From the NCBI RefSeq assembly GCF_016616095.2, contig NZ_CP067089.2:496001-560000 (forward strand): a stretch of 64,000 nucleotides of DNA, given 5' to 3'. Of this stretch, positions 9,111 to 18,769 are shown piece by piece. The position numbers and the translations under genes were made by a program. Origin of the DNA: Breznakiella homolactica. GTDB taxonomy: Bacteria; Spirochaetota; Spirochaetia; Treponematales; Breznakiellaceae. Positions within the stretch are counted from its first letter, which is position 1, and the number at the start of each line of letters is the position of its first letter. Under the pieces are notes generated by a model. That model was not told where the DNA came from, searched no databases, and worked only from the letters and a program-made list of their open reading frames with translations.

Positions 9111-11666
9111 GTGCCGCACAAAAACAATCTTCCGTTGCGCCAGGGAATGATCCGGCGTCCGCGGCTGCACGCTCTCATCAGTGAAGGCCTGGGGTATCCC
9201 CTGCTTGTTTTCCAGGCCGGATCGGGATTCGGGAAAACCCAGGCCATGGCGGATTTCCTCAGTCAGAATAATGAAGACCGTATCCTGTGGATGCGCCTGG
9301 GCAGTCTCGACAACCTGCATACGCGGTTTTGGGATCACCTTACCTGCGCTCTGGGAAGGGAGTTTCCCGGCCTGGCCGCACGCATGGAGAATCTGGAATT
9401 TCCCGGCACTCTCTATAAGTATGATGAATTTCTGCAGGCCCTTACCAGTGAAATCTCAGGCGGCCGCCGGGTATTATGGACCTTTGATGATTTCGGCGAA
9501 ATTACTGACAAAGGGGTAAAGGATTTTTTCCGCATGCTGGCGGAACCGGAACTGGAAAATTTCCGTCTGGTACTGCTGTCAAATTCTACTTCCAATATGA
9601 ACGTATCTCCGCTGATGGCCGGCAGTGTCTTCCATATTACCGGCGGGGATCTGCGGTTTACCCCGATGGAAACCGCGGAACTGTACCGGATGCACGGGCT
9701 TTCGCCGGAAGATGACGAACTGATCCGCGTTGAACAGTATACCGAGGGCTGGCCCCTGGCGCTGAATCTGCTGGCGCTGCAGGGCGGCGGGCTGCTGGAT
9801 GAATCCGGCGGCGGAAGTCCGGTTTTTGAAGGGGTTTCCCGCCTGTTCGCGGAGCGGTTTTTTAACACGTATCCGCCGGATCTGCAGAAGTTCTTTGCGG
9901 CCCTCTCTTTGCTTCCGTCCTTTACCAGGGATCTCATGGTGAATTTATATGATGGAGATCCCGCGGATCTGGAAGTTGTCGGCAGCCACATGTTTATCAC
10001 CAGCGAACCCGCTGTCGGCTGTTTTAAATTTCACAATTTGTACCGGGTGTTTCTGCAGGAAAAAAAGCATCTCCTCAGTCCGGAAGAGGAAAATCTGGTT
10101 TGGCGGAAAGCCGGGGAATACTACGCGGCTTCCCGGGGAATCGGGGATGTGATCGAAGCTATCGCCTGTTACCGCAAGTGCGGCGACCACAAAGGTATGC
10201 TTCAGGTGATTTCCGATATTGCCAAGTGGCAGTATGAAATAACCGCGGAAAACGCGGCGTATTTTCTTGAACACCTGGATGTCCTTACTGCCGAAGAAGT
10301 CCGGCAATATCCCGTGGCGGATTATCTGCGGGCGCTGATCAATGTATGCATACTGGAACTGGAGAAGGCCGAGGCCCTGCTTACGGATCTGGAACAGCGG
10401 CTTCTGGCCGCGGGAACCCCGGAGGCGTTTACCCTTTTGGGGGATGTGTACGCGGCTCTGGGGGCGATTCATATGATGCGCTGTGAGGAGGACTTCGGGG
10501 ATTATTACAAGAAGGCGGTAACATATCTTCCGGAGGGAACGAACTTTACCAGCAAGAACAAACTGCTCACCCATAACAATAATTATTTTGCCATGCCGGA
10601 TAATCTTCCGGAAGCAAAGGAACGGATGGAGCAGGCCATGCATTACGGTGTGTCATGGATTTCCCGGTTCCTTTCCGGCGGCATGAGCGGGCTGGAGCAC
10701 ATTTTTTCCGCCGAAGCCGCCTACCTGTCCTACGACCTGGATTCCGCGGAACAGCACGCGTACCGGGGCATATACAAGGCGGAAGCCAACGATCAGCATG
10801 GCCTTGTATGCAACGGCTTTTTTATTCTGGCCCGGATCAGCTTTATGCGGGGAAACCTCGCGGATACGGCCAGGCATATCCAGAGTATTGCGGATTATGC
10901 CGGCCGATTCAGCATTCCATTGCTGAAGGAAATCCGGGATACCGCCCAGGCCTGGTATTATATCCGGCTCCATGACTTCGGGAGAATCCCCAGGAGTATC
11001 CTGAACATCCATAATTCGGAACAGCCGCTGCTGGATTACGGACGGCCCCAGCTTATTTATGCCCTGTACATGATCACCATCGGGGAGTACGCCAGGCTTT
11101 TGGGAATGCTGGAATACCCCAAGGGACTGTACATGACCTGGGGAATCTGGCCGGACCGTATCAGCTTGAATATAATGACCGGTATTATCCAGTACCATCT
11201 TGGAAACACCGCCGCGGCAATGGAAGCCCTGTGGTCCGCCTATGACATGTCCTGCCACAACGGGCTGATCACCATGTTTATCGAAGGTGAAAACCATATA
11301 GCGCCTCTCATCGCCGCTGCCCGGCAGCAGAATAAATACCCATTTGATCCCCAATGGCTCGATCTCATTGAAAAACAATCCGCGGATTTTGCCAGGCGGG
11401 CTGCGGTTGTCCGGGCTTCCTACAAAAAGCAGAGCGCAGCAAAACCGGCAAAGGAAAATCCCCTGACCAGACGGGAAGAGGAAATTCTTCTCGATCTGTC
11501 CCGGGGCCTTACCAGAGAGGAAATTGCGGAGGCCTACGCCATGTCCCTTAATACGATAAAGTCGTTTATCAAAACCATCTACCACAAACTGAACGTATCC
11601 AACCAGGCCGAAGCCGTTTCCATTGCCATGCTGAATGGTTATATTGAAATCCCTCCCCAGGAATAA
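9111..11666 (+). CDS. MalT-like LuxR-family transcriptional regulator
   Basis: GTG 9111 is chosen over GTG 9096: GGAGG at 9098-9102 is well placed for it and the resulting N-terminus (MPHKNNLPLRQGMIRRPRL) aligns without gaps with the regulator at the left edge. The 851-residue protein has Walker A GSGFGKTQ near residue 33, Walker B-like WTFDDFGE near 125, a long helical repeat region, and a C-terminal LuxR helix-turn-helix (LTRREEEILLDLSRGLTREE) near residue 785. It is a close paralogue of the 1-1035 gene. It is probably an inducer-responsive activator of nearby or distant genes; no receiver domain is present. Confidence 0.9.
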   Translation: MPHKNNLPLRQGMIRRPRLHALISEGLGYPLLVFQAGSGFGKTQAMADFLSQNNEDRILWMRLGSLDNLHTRFWDHLTCALGREFPGLAARMENLEFPGTLYKYDEFLQALTSEISGGRRVLWTFDDFGEITDKGVKDFFRMLAEPELENFRLVLLSNSTSNMNVSPLMAGSVFHITGGDLRFTPMETAELYRMHGLSPEDDELIRVEQYTEGWPLALNLLALQGGGLLDESGGGSPVFEGVSRLFAERFFNTYPPDLQKFFAALSLLPSFTRDLMVNLYDGDPADLEVVGSHMFITSEPAVGCFKFHNLYRVFLQEKKHLLSPEEENLVWRKAGEYYAASRGIGDVIEAIACYRKCGDHKGMLQVISDIAKWQYEITAENAAYFLEHLDVLTAEEVRQYPVADYLRALINVCILELEKAEALLTDLEQRLLAAGTPEAFTLLGDVYAALGAIHMMRCEEDFGDYYKKAVTYLPEGTNFTSKNKLLTHNNNYFAMPDNLPEAKERMEQAMHYGVSWISRFLSGGMSGLEHIFSAEAAYLSYDLDSAEQHAYRGIYKAEANDQHGLVCNGFFILARISFMRGNLADTARHIQSIADYAGRFSIPLLKEIRDTAQAWYYIRLHDFGRIPRSILNIHNSEQPLLDYGRPQLIYALYMITIGEYARLLGMLEYPKGLYMTWGIWPDRISLNIMTGIIQYHLGNTAAAMEALWSAYDMSCHNGLITMFIEGENHIAPLIAAARQQNKYPFDPQWLDLIEKQSADFARRAAVVRASYKKQSAAKPAKENPLTRREEEILLDLSRGLTREEIAEAYAMSLNTIKSFIKTIYHKLNVSNQAEAVSIAMLNGYIEIPPQE

Positions 11667-11728
11667 CCCGGTACCGGAAAAACTGTTCTGTCATTCTCCG
11701 TAATCTGAAAATCCCGGCAATTCCGATG

Positions 11729-11755
11729 ATTTCATACCCATACGGGTGATGAAAT
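11729..11755. promoter_or_regulatory. Palindromic site between LuxR gene and hsp20
   Basis: ATTTCAT-ACCC-ATAC-GGGT-G-ATGAAAT is a near-perfect inverted repeat about 90 bases before hsp20. Its core ACCC-N4-GGGT recurs at 1279-1290 and 17263-17274. It has no T-run, so an operator is more likely than a terminator. Confidence 0.45.
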
Positions 11756-11843
11756 CCCATACCAAGCCTACTACATTTAAAACATCAAATATCAGGCTAA
11801 AGAAAAATTAGCGGATATCTATTTATAAAACAGGAGGCATTGT

Positions 11844-12287
11844 ATGAAATCGGTAACGTTGTACCGGCCGACAACATTGGAAGAAGCGCTTGTGAATTTC
11901 GACCAATTGGCTGAAACTTTTTTCGGAGATACTGCCGCAGGCGTCCCGGGTCATTCCGGTCCCCGTCCGGCGGTGGATGTAAAAGAAACCGAAAAAAGCT
12001 ATTTCCTCGAAGCGGAACTTCCCGGCTATGATGAAAAAAATGTGGAAGTTCACGTTGAAGGAAATGTTCTGATCATTTCCTCAAAGAAAGAAGAAAAAGC
12101 CGAAAAGAAGGAGGATGCGTATATTCTCCGGGAACGTAAAAACGAGTCCTTCAAGCGTTCATTCAAATTACCCGATAACGCGGACCCGAATTCAATTTCC
12201 GCGGGTTATAAAAACGGAGTCTTAACGGTTGAAATTAAGAAAAAGGAAGCGTCGAAAAAACGCGCCGTCGCTATTGAAAAAAAATAG
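11844..12287 (+). CDS. Hsp20 family small heat shock protein
   Basis: A 147-residue protein with the alpha-crystallin domain at about residues 45-140. Family signatures visible are AVDVKETEKSYFLEAELPG, the ERKNESFKRSFKLP stretch, and the GVLTVEIKKKE strand near the end. Such proteins form oligomers and hold unfolding proteins without ATP. AGGAGG precedes the ATG. The N-terminal arm is short and lacks a signal peptide, so it is cytoplasmic. A strong terminator follows at 12339. The palindrome at 11729-11755 may regulate it; no CIRCE element was seen. Confidence 0.95.
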   Translation: MKSVTLYRPTTLEEALVNFDQLAETFFGDTAAGVPGHSGPRPAVDVKETEKSYFLEAELPGYDEKNVEVHVEGNVLIISSKKEEKAEKKEDAYILRERKNESFKRSFKLPDNADPNSISAGYKNGVLTVEIKKKEASKKRAVAIEKK

Positions 12288-12338
12288 AAAAATATTGACC
12301 GAACATAATAAAACAGGGATTTAAAAAAAATACCGGAA

Positions 12339-12370
12339 AGCCGAGTATCCTTGTTATACTCGGCTTTTTT
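12339..12370 (+). terminator. Rho-independent terminator after hsp20
   Basis: AGCCGAGTAT (12339-12348) pairs exactly with ATACTCGGCT (12356-12365) around a seven-base loop and is followed by a T-run to 12370. Confidence 0.93.
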
Positions 12371-12678
12371 ATTACAGTGTGTATTTCTTGTTTCTTCGGA
12401 TAACGAAATACAGAAGCGGGGCTCCGGGAATACGTGCACCTGCCGGATCTGGAGGAATACATCATGAATACGGCCGCAGCCGATCCTTTCACGGGAACCG
12501 GATTGGCTATATGGTGCCTTTTGCTTTATTTGATGTTTACCCTGGCTTTCAGCTTTGTTGAAATTTCCAGCCTATCCATGCTGGTCTCATTCGGTGGACA
12601 GGAATATCGTGAGGGCAGCAGCGGTTCCGGACTAAGCCGGTTTTATCGGCGGCCATATCACACCATCCTGAATGCTAC
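12371..12678. other. Non-coding gap between hsp20 terminator and feoB end
   Basis: This 308-base stretch holds at most the beginning of one doubtful small frame (next entry). A short hairpin with arms GTATTTC/GAAATAC lies just after the terminator. No terminator with a T-run was seen for the leftward feo transcript. Confidence 0.4.
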
Positions 12679-12988
12679 TCAGAAGAAAAAGCTCCCCACC
12701 TGGAAAATAATAAACGCCCATACCCAGGCAATAAGACACTGTCCCAGGACCACTCCAAGGGCCGCGGGTCCGCTTTTGAGTTCCCGGCGGACCGCTGCCA
12801 CCGCGGCGACACAGGGGGTGTACAGCAGGGTGAATACCAGGAAACTGAAGGCCCCCAGGGGACTGAACATTCCTGCCAGGGCTGAGGGCAGCGCGTCCAG
12901 GCTGGTACCGGCCAGCACCGCCAGGGTGCTCACCACCGCCTCCTTGGCCATAAACCCGGTAATCAGCGCTACCGCAGCCTGCCAGTAA
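12464..12988 (+). CDS. Doubtful small membrane protein, 3' part antisense to feoB
   Basis: An ATG at 12464 is preceded by GGAGG at a usable distance and opens a frame beginning MNTAAADPF followed by one hydrophobic segment (about residues 15-40). The rest of the frame runs 310 bases antisense to feoB and has no recognisable features. It is either a truncated gene whose true end has been lost, or a chance frame. No family was recognised. Confidence 0.2.
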   Translation: MNTAAADPFTGTGLAIWCLLLYLMFTLAFSFVEISSLSMLVSFGGQEYREGSSGSGLSRFYRRPYHTILNATQKKKLPTWKIINAHTQAIRHCPRTTPRAAGPLLSSRRTAATAATQGVYSRVNTRKLKAPRGLNIPARAEGSASRLVPASTARVLTTASLAINPVISATAACQ

Positions 12989-14697
12989 CCGAAGCCCAAT
13001 GGCGCAAAGAGGGGAACGGTCCACGAAGCCAGGGATGCCAGGATACTGCTTTCCTGGTCTGCCGCAAGATTGAAACGGATATCAAAGGTACGGAGCAGCC
13101 AGACGACCATGGTGGCAAGGAAAATAATTGTAAAAGCACGGCGCAGGAAATCCCGGGCCTTTTCCCAAAGCAGGAGGAGTACGCTCCTGATATTGGGCAG
13201 CCGGTAGTTAGGCAGCTCCATTACAAAGGGAACGGGACTGCCCTTAAACCAGGAGAGGTGTTTAAAACCAAGGGCCGTTATAATTCCGATAAGGATACCC
13301 AGCACATATAATGCCATCATCACCAAAGTACTGTGCCGGGGAAAGAAGGCCGCCGTAAAGGCCGCGTAAATGGGGAGTTTTGCGGAACAGCTCATGAACG
13401 GGGTGAGCAGGATGGTCATCTTCCGGTCACGCTCGCTGGCCAGGGTACGGGCGGCCATGACCGCGGGTACCGTACAGCCGAACCCCAGCAGCATGGGAAC
13501 AATGCTGCTGCCCGAAAGTCCCAAACGGCGCAGGGGCTTATCCATCACAAAAGCAACCCGGGCCATGTACCCGGAATCTTCCACAAGGGATAAAAAGAAA
13601 AACAGAGTGATAATCACCGGCAGGAAGGTCAGAACCGTTCCGATTCCGGTGAGGGCGCCGTCCGTGATGAAACTGCGCACCACCGGGTTCACCCCAATGG
13701 CGGAAAGGCCGTCACCGGCCTTGATGCTGAGCCATTCCAGGGCGCTTCCCAGAGCGTCGGACAAAGGCTGGCCGATGACCCCGAAGGTGAGCCAGAAGAT
13801 AAGAAGCATCATCAGAAGGAAGATGGGAATGGCCCACACCCGGTGGGTCAGGAGGCGGTCCGCCCGGGTGCTCCGGTCGCGTCCGGGGTTTTTCCCGCTT
13901 TTTACCACGGTCCTGCTGACGACCCCTTCGATAAAGCTGTAGCGTGTATCCGCAAGCGCCGCCTCACGGTCCGTATCCATTTCATTTTCCATGTCTTCCG
14001 CCAGATGCCGGATACCCTCTTTTTCGTTCTCCGACAGCCGGAGCTGTTTCTCCATGGGAGCGTCACCTTCCACCAGCTTGGCGGCGGCAAAACGCGGAGG
14101 TATCCCGAGCTGCTCGGCATGGTCCTCAATAAGGTGGGCAATGCCGTGGATGCACCGGTGGACCGGGCCGGAACAGAAATCCCGGGGTTCAGGTTTTGTG
14201 CGGGACCTGGCAGCGGTGATGGCGCAGTCCACCAGCTCATGGATACCCTCGTTTTTCGCCGCGGATATGGGAACCACCGGAACCCCGAGTTCTTTGGCCA
14301 GGGCGGTGACTTTCACGGTATTCCCCGCGGCGCGCATTTCATCCATCATGTTCAGGGCAATGACCATGGGTACCGAGAGTTCCAGAAGCTGAAGGGTCAG
14401 ATAAAGGTTGCGTTCGATGCTGGTGGCGTCCACGATGTTGATGATGCCGTCGGGCTTTTCACTGATAATAAAATCCCGGGTAATGATTTCCTCACTGGTG
14501 TAGGGAGACAGGGAATAAATTCCCGGCAGATCCACGATAACCGCGTATTCATGGTCCTTTATGCGGCCGTCCTTGCGTTCAACCGTGACACCGGGAAAAT
14601 TGCCAACCCGCTGGCTGGAACCGGTGAGATGGTTGAAGAGGGTGGTCTTACCGCTGTTCTGGTTTCCCGCCAGGGCAAAGGTGATGTTACCGGTCAT
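12679..14697 (-). CDS. feoB: Ferrous iron transporter B
   Basis: FeoB is the inner-membrane GTP-dependent Fe(II) uptake protein. The N-terminal G domain shows G1 GNQNSGKTT, G2-region NFPGVTVE, G3 DLPGIYSL and G4 NMMD. The C-terminal half has the two Gate motifs as multi-pass membrane segments, including VPMLLGFGCTVPAVMAARTL and LPIYAAFTAAFF. Length (672) is typical. The start overlaps the end of feoA by 11 bases, so translation is coupled. It ends the operon chemoreceptor-feoA-feoB. Confidence 0.97.
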   Translation of the reverse strand: MTGNITFALAGNQNSGKTTLFNHLTGSSQRVGNFPGVTVERKDGRIKDHEYAVIVDLPGIYSLSPYTSEEIITRDFIISEKPDGIINIVDATSIERNLYLTLQLLELSVPMVIALNMMDEMRAAGNTVKVTALAKELGVPVVPISAAKNEGIHELVDCAITAARSRTKPEPRDFCSGPVHRCIHGIAHLIEDHAEQLGIPPRFAAAKLVEGDAPMEKQLRLSENEKEGIRHLAEDMENEMDTDREAALADTRYSFIEGVVSRTVVKSGKNPGRDRSTRADRLLTHRVWAIPIFLLMMLLIFWLTFGVIGQPLSDALGSALEWLSIKAGDGLSAIGVNPVVRSFITDGALTGIGTVLTFLPVIITLFFFLSLVEDSGYMARVAFVMDKPLRRLGLSGSSIVPMLLGFGCTVPAVMAARTLASERDRKMTILLTPFMSCSAKLPIYAAFTAAFFPRHSTLVMMALYVLGILIGIITALGFKHLSWFKGSPVPFVMELPNYRLPNIRSVLLLLWEKARDFLRRAFTIIFLATMVVWLLRTFDIRFNLAADQESSILASLASWTVPLFAPLGFGYWQAAVALITGFMAKEAVVSTLAVLAGTSLDALPSALAGMFSPLGAFSFLVFTLLYTPCVAAVAAVRRELKSGPAALGVVLGQCLIAWVWAFIIFQVGSFFF

Positions 14698-14944
14698 GGC
14701 CGGATTCCATCAGGTCAAAGTCAATATTGGCCGCATCCGCGCGGCGCAGAGTCAGGGAGTATCCCCGGAGTTCCAGTTCCATGGGATCCCCCATGGGGGC
14801 GAGCTTTACCACTTTTACGGAGGTGCCCGGGGTGAGACCCATATCCAGGAGCCGGCGCCGGAGCGCCCCTTCTCCGTGTACCCGGGAAATACGGCCAAGG
14901 GTCCCCGCGGGAACCATGTCCAGTGTCACGTCCGCCGCCTTCAT
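14687..14944 (-). CDS. feoA: Ferrous iron transport protein A
   Basis: An 85-residue SH3-like FeoA protein: the [19 protein letters not shown] and [15 protein letters not shown] segments are typical. It is a small cytoplasmic accessory of FeoB. Its ATG overlaps the stop of the upstream chemoreceptor gene as ATGA (14941-14944), and its end overlaps feoB. The three genes are therefore one tightly coupled transcript. Confidence 0.93.
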   Translation of the reverse strand: MKAADVTLDMVPAGTLGRISRVHGEGALRRRLLDMGLTPGTSVKVVKLAPMGDPMELELRGYSLTLRRADAANIDFDLMESGHDR

Positions 14945-17058
14945 ACACCTTCCGCAATCCCCGAATCCTTTGCCCGTTCCAGGGACAAGCTGATTCCATG
15001 GGCCGCCTCACGGATTTCCCGGGTGGATTCGCCCACTTCATAGGAAATGGTTTTCAGTTTTTCCACCTCATCATGGATGGTATTGCTCTGGGTTTGTATC
15101 GCCTCGGAGCCGCCGCTGACACGGCCGGTTATTTCCCGCATGTCCGCCAGGGATGACAGTATCTGGGCGCCCCCGGCGGACTGCTGTTCCACCGCGTCGT
15201 TAACCCGGGTAAAGGAGGTGTCCACGGACTTAATGTCCGTAAAAATGGTGTCCATGGTATGCACCGTTTCACGGGTAACTTTCGTGATTTCCTGGATGGC
15301 ATCTTCCATTTTTTTAATTTCCGCCGCGATGGAATGGGATTCCTGTTCCGATGATTCGGCAAGCTTGCGGATTTCCTCCGCCACCACGGCGAACCCCTTT
15401 CCTGACTCCCCGGCGTGTGCCGCCTCGATGGCGGCATTCATGGAAAGAATATTGGTCTGGGAGGCGATATTGGAGATGGTATGGTTGGCGTCCTGGAGAG
15501 CCGCGGACTGAGCCGAGATTTTTTCCAGTTCTTCGGTGAGACTGTTAAGGGTTTTCTGGCCCTCTTCAGAGGAGGCGCTCAGGGTGTCCGTAACTTTGGC
15601 TGTTTCGGTGACGATGGAACGGAGGGATGAAATGCTGGCAACCATCTGTTCTATGGCGGAGGCGGAATCGCCGATGTTCGTAACCTGCCGCTGCACCGCC
15701 GTGTTGAGAGTATTGATGTTTCGTACAATCTCATCTACCGAGCCGGAGGTGAGGGCAACGGAACGGTCCTGTTCTTCGGTCCGCAGCTGCATACGGTCCA
15801 TGTTGCTGCTAATAATTTCCAGGGCCGCGGCGGATTCCCCGATTTCACGGTTAAGATTGCCGCTGGCCTCAGTGATGTTTGACAGATGCCGGTTGAGTTC
15901 ATCAAAGGCACCGCTCATGCTGTCCCGGATTTTAATAAGTGCCCGCTGGAGGCCCCCGATTTCATCCTCCCGGTATTGTTTGAAATCAACGGTAAAATCC
16001 TTGTCCGCCAGGGCGTGGGCAACCTGCTCAACCTCTTTTATGGGACCGCTGATTTTTCCCGCAACCCAGGTGATGATAAGCAGCGCCGCCGCGAGGAATA
16101 CCACGCTGATGATAAGGAAACTGATGAGCACCCGGTTCCGGGTTTTCATCACCAGAGAGGCCTCCCGCACACCCACCACATACCAGGGATCCGAAGCGCC
16201 GTCCATCCGGACCGGGAAGTAGCTGATATACTGGGCCTTCCCGCTGTTCCGTATTCTTGCACTCCCCTTATTGCCTGCCATCATATCCGCAATGGCTGCT
16301 TTAAAATCCCCCGACACGGTGATGGGTTGTTCTTCCGTGCGGGGATTCCCCTGGGTATCCAGGATCAGCGCCCCGCCGGCGTCCCGGAGTGCCACGGTGC
16401 GGGTCATCTTTTTGTAGTTGTATAGCTCTTCGAGGTAGCTCGTGTCCGGATGGGCAACCACGATGCCCTGGCCATCCAGGATATAAGCCCAGGATTCCGC
16501 ATCGGATACTTCCATAACCATGGACTGAAGGGCGGTGAGTTCAATATCCCCGGCCATGATCCCTATCATTTCACCGCCATTGTACACCGGATAATAAATT
16601 CCCGCGGTGGGCCGCTTGGTGGTCACCGAATAATATGACTCGGACACATAGGGTTTCCTCAGGGCTTCCATCTTGATGAACCACGCCCGGTTTTTCCGGT
16701 CTCCCAGGGCGCCGGAGGAACGGCCAGTCTGCATACCGTCCATGCCCTGCATGTAGAGGAGTTCAAAATAATCGTTCCGTTCACGGCAGGCCGCCAGGAC
16801 AGAATTCTGATCGGGGGTGTCCATGGAAAGGATGGCGGGGTTGAAGGACAGTTCCTCAACAATGTGGTAGGCGGTATTAACGAAGGCAAAGAGGTCCCGT
16901 CCCACAAAGGAAGTAAACTGGCTGTTCTCTTTGTAGACCTGGTCTTCGTAGCTGTGGGTGTACACAAAATAAAAACTCACCAGAATCGCGGCCAGCATGG
17001 CAATGAGGCTGACACCGATGGGTATCAGAATCTGGATGAACAGGGTTTTATTCTTCAT
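14941..17058 (-). CDS. Methyl-accepting chemotaxis protein in the feo operon
   Basis: A 705-residue chemoreceptor with a membrane segment near residues 10-33, a periplasmic double-Cache-like sensor to about 285, a second membrane segment near 300-320, HAMP, and a signalling hairpin ([38 protein letters not shown]). An AAGGA precedes ATG 17058. Its stop overlaps feoA, so receptor and iron transporter subunits are made from one message. That placement suggests, but does not show, a role in sensing iron, redox or a related cue. Confidence 0.95.
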   Translation of the reverse strand: MKNKTLFIQILIPIGVSLIAMLAAILVSFYFVYTHSYEDQVYKENSQFTSFVGRDLFAFVNTAYHIVEELSFNPAILSMDTPDQNSVLAACRERNDYFELLYMQGMDGMQTGRSSGALGDRKNRAWFIKMEALRKPYVSESYYSVTTKRPTAGIYYPVYNGGEMIGIMAGDIELTALQSMVMEVSDAESWAYILDGQGIVVAHPDTSYLEELYNYKKMTRTVALRDAGGALILDTQGNPRTEEQPITVSGDFKAAIADMMAGNKGSARIRNSGKAQYISYFPVRMDGASDPWYVVGVREASLVMKTRNRVLISFLIISVVFLAAALLIITWVAGKISGPIKEVEQVAHALADKDFTVDFKQYREDEIGGLQRALIKIRDSMSGAFDELNRHLSNITEASGNLNREIGESAAALEIISSNMDRMQLRTEEQDRSVALTSGSVDEIVRNINTLNTAVQRQVTNIGDSASAIEQMVASISSLRSIVTETAKVTDTLSASSEEGQKTLNSLTEELEKISAQSAALQDANHTISNIASQTNILSMNAAIEAAHAGESGKGFAVVAEEIRKLAESSEQESHSIAAEIKKMEDAIQEITKVTRETVHTMDTIFTDIKSVDTSFTRVNDAVEQQSAGGAQILSSLADMREITGRVSGGSEAIQTQSNTIHDEVEKLKTISYEVGESTREIREAAHGISLSLERAKDSGIAEGV

Positions 17059-17428
17059 GGTACTATCCTTCGTGATAACCGGTACGCGTCTTATAAACCG
17101 GCCATCGTAACGGCATCCCTGTTTTTGCAGGAATGCCGGACTGCTGCAGCCGCCGGGGTACCCGCTTTCCCGGAACGGGTACCCGGAGCCTCTTTATTAA
17201 ATCTATTCTTAAATTCATTCTTAATTGAATATAAAGTACTCCCGGGGCCGGCGGATTTCACCACCCGAATGGGTACATAATTTACGGCGGGAATAACTTT
17301 ATGGCCTGGAGAAATTTCCCCGGCTTTGCGGACGCTGCGTTATGAGCCGGTTCAGACGGGGAATAAAATCAGAGTGTTGCGGTACAGAACTAAAGACAGG
17401 ACAGACCTATATGATCAGTTTTGCAGGA
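17059..17428 (-). promoter_or_regulatory. Upstream region of chemoreceptor-feoAB with hairpins and operator-like site
   Basis: This 370-base gap has no supported gene. It holds an imperfect hairpin at 17111-17139 (CGGCATCCCTG against CAGGAATGCCG), a strong hairpin at 17153-17186 (arms ending GGGTACCCG and CGGGTACCC), and the ACCC-GAAT-GGGT site at 17263-17274. The site is about 205 bases upstream of the chemoreceptor start. Promoter boxes could not be assigned with confidence, and no clear Fur box was seen. Confidence 0.45.
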
Positions 17429-18769
17429 TCAGAACTTCCTTCCGCCTCCTCCGTGGGTACTGCCGCTGGAGGACCGGTGGGATGAGGTCCCCGAAGAATA
17501 GGATCCGCCGCTGCTTCTGCTGCTGCTACTCGAACTGACTCCGCTGCTGCTTCGGTGATCATCGCTGCTGTAGCTGCTGGAATAACCTGAGGACGGCTGC
17601 GGCTTTGGAATGGGCGTTCGTGTGGTGTGGGTTCCTGTCAGCGTGTCGGTTCTTACGGTAAAATTAATATTGTATTGGTCCATGTAAGCCTGGACGGAGG
17701 GCGCAGCGGAGCTTCTCCGCCGCTGGACAAAAAACATAATCAGCACAATCAGCAGGGCAAGGCCGCATCCGTACAGAAGGGACCGCCCCACGAGTTCCGG
17801 AGTAAGCCGGAGTTTTAGCCATTCAAGGCCTGTTGCGCGGTGATACCGGATAGTAGTATGGGTATATTCGATAAACGAACCCAGAGCGGCATAATAATCT
17901 TCTCTTTCCATTTCCCGCCCGATAACTCTGAGCAGAGAATCGGCATGTTCATTATTGATATCGTACTGAATCGCTCCGCTGATATAGAGTTCCAGATTCC
18001 AGTTTCCGTCGGGCTGCATTTTTACCAGGAGCAGTATACCGTCCCTGTCAGGCCCTATACCGTAACCGCTGTCAAAAAAAATATCCCGGGCAAAGGCAGT
18101 CATGCTTTTTCCTCCGGTGCTGGTTAGGGTGAGAACAGCGCAGTCCGCCGAGTACTTGTCGGTTACTTCCAATAACCTGACGGATAATTCCGCCTTTTGT
18201 TCTTCGCTTAAGAGGCCCGCGTAGTCCCAGAGTTTTATCAGGGGGTCAACTTCCGTAACAGTAGCGGGACCTTCCGCCGCTTTTTTTGCTTTAATGTGTG
18301 CGGCGGCGTTTATAAGGAATTCCTCCGCCGCACCTTCATAACTTGCGTTTTGCAGGGGAACAAAAACTTTATCCAACAGGACCTCAATATCTGAATCCTT
18401 AAAGTAATCCAGTGCCAGGGCGTGGGTGGAAATCCAGATTTCCCGCTCCTGCATATTAAAGAGCAGCAGCATACCATCCCGGCTGGAGCCAATGCCGAAA
18501 TGGTTATCATCAAAAAAATCATCAGCGAATGCCATAGATGTCTTTGCGCCGGTGGTGTTTGTGGTAACAATCACAAAATCAACAGCGGTTTCGGCTGCAA
18601 GGGCCTGGGCTCTTTTTTCCAGGGCCTCCCGCTGTGACTGGCTGAAAAGTCCGGCATCGTCGTGGATCTTTGAATCCGGGGATTGGGAGAAAAGGCCCGC
18701 GGGCAGGAAGAGGAGCGTTATACCTAGAAACAGAATAGGGGAAATTTTTCCGCAGCAGGTGATTCTCAT
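17429..18769 (-). CDS. Secreted/anchored protein with two TPM domains and Ser/Gly-rich tail
   Basis: Start ATG 18769 gives a signal peptide (MRITCCGKISPILFLGITLL...) ending near LFSQ. Two TPM-fold domains follow (starting IHDDAGLFSQSQREALEKRA and LWDYAGLLSEEQKAELS), each with a DGMLLL/DGILLL core. One membrane segment near residues 320-340 is followed by a low-complexity Ser/Gly/His tail ending GGGGRKF. GGAGG precedes the start. Its ATG overlaps the stop of the upstream gene by 4 bases. TPM domains are found in phosphatase-like and photosystem-repair proteins; the job here is unknown. YgcG-like is the nearest description. Confidence 0.8.
   Translation of the reverse strand: MRITCCGKISPILFLGITLLFLPAGLFSQSPDSKIHDDAGLFSQSQREALEKRAQALAAETAVDFVIVTTNTTGAKTSMAFADDFFDDNHFGIGSSRDGMLLLFNMQEREIWISTHALALDYFKDSDIEVLLDKVFVPLQNASYEGAAEEFLINAAAHIKAKKAAEGPATVTEVDPLIKLWDYAGLLSEEQKAELSVRLLEVTDKYSADCAVLTLTSTGGKSMTAFARDIFFDSGYGIGPDRDGILLLVKMQPDGNWNLELYISGAIQYDINNEHADSLLRVIGREMEREDYYAALGSFIEYTHTTIRYHRATGLEWLKLRLTPELVGRSLLYGCGLALLIVLIMFFVQRRRSSAAPSVQAYMDQYNINFTVRTDTLTGTHTTRTPIPKPQPSSGYSSSYSSDDHRSSSGVSSSSSSRSSGGSYSSGTSSHRSSSGSTHGGGGRKF

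Noticed and set aside
17059-17428. Fur box upstream of chemoreceptor-feoAB
   Set aside because: No 19-bp Fur-like inverted repeat was found; the ACCC-N4-GGGT site does not resemble one.
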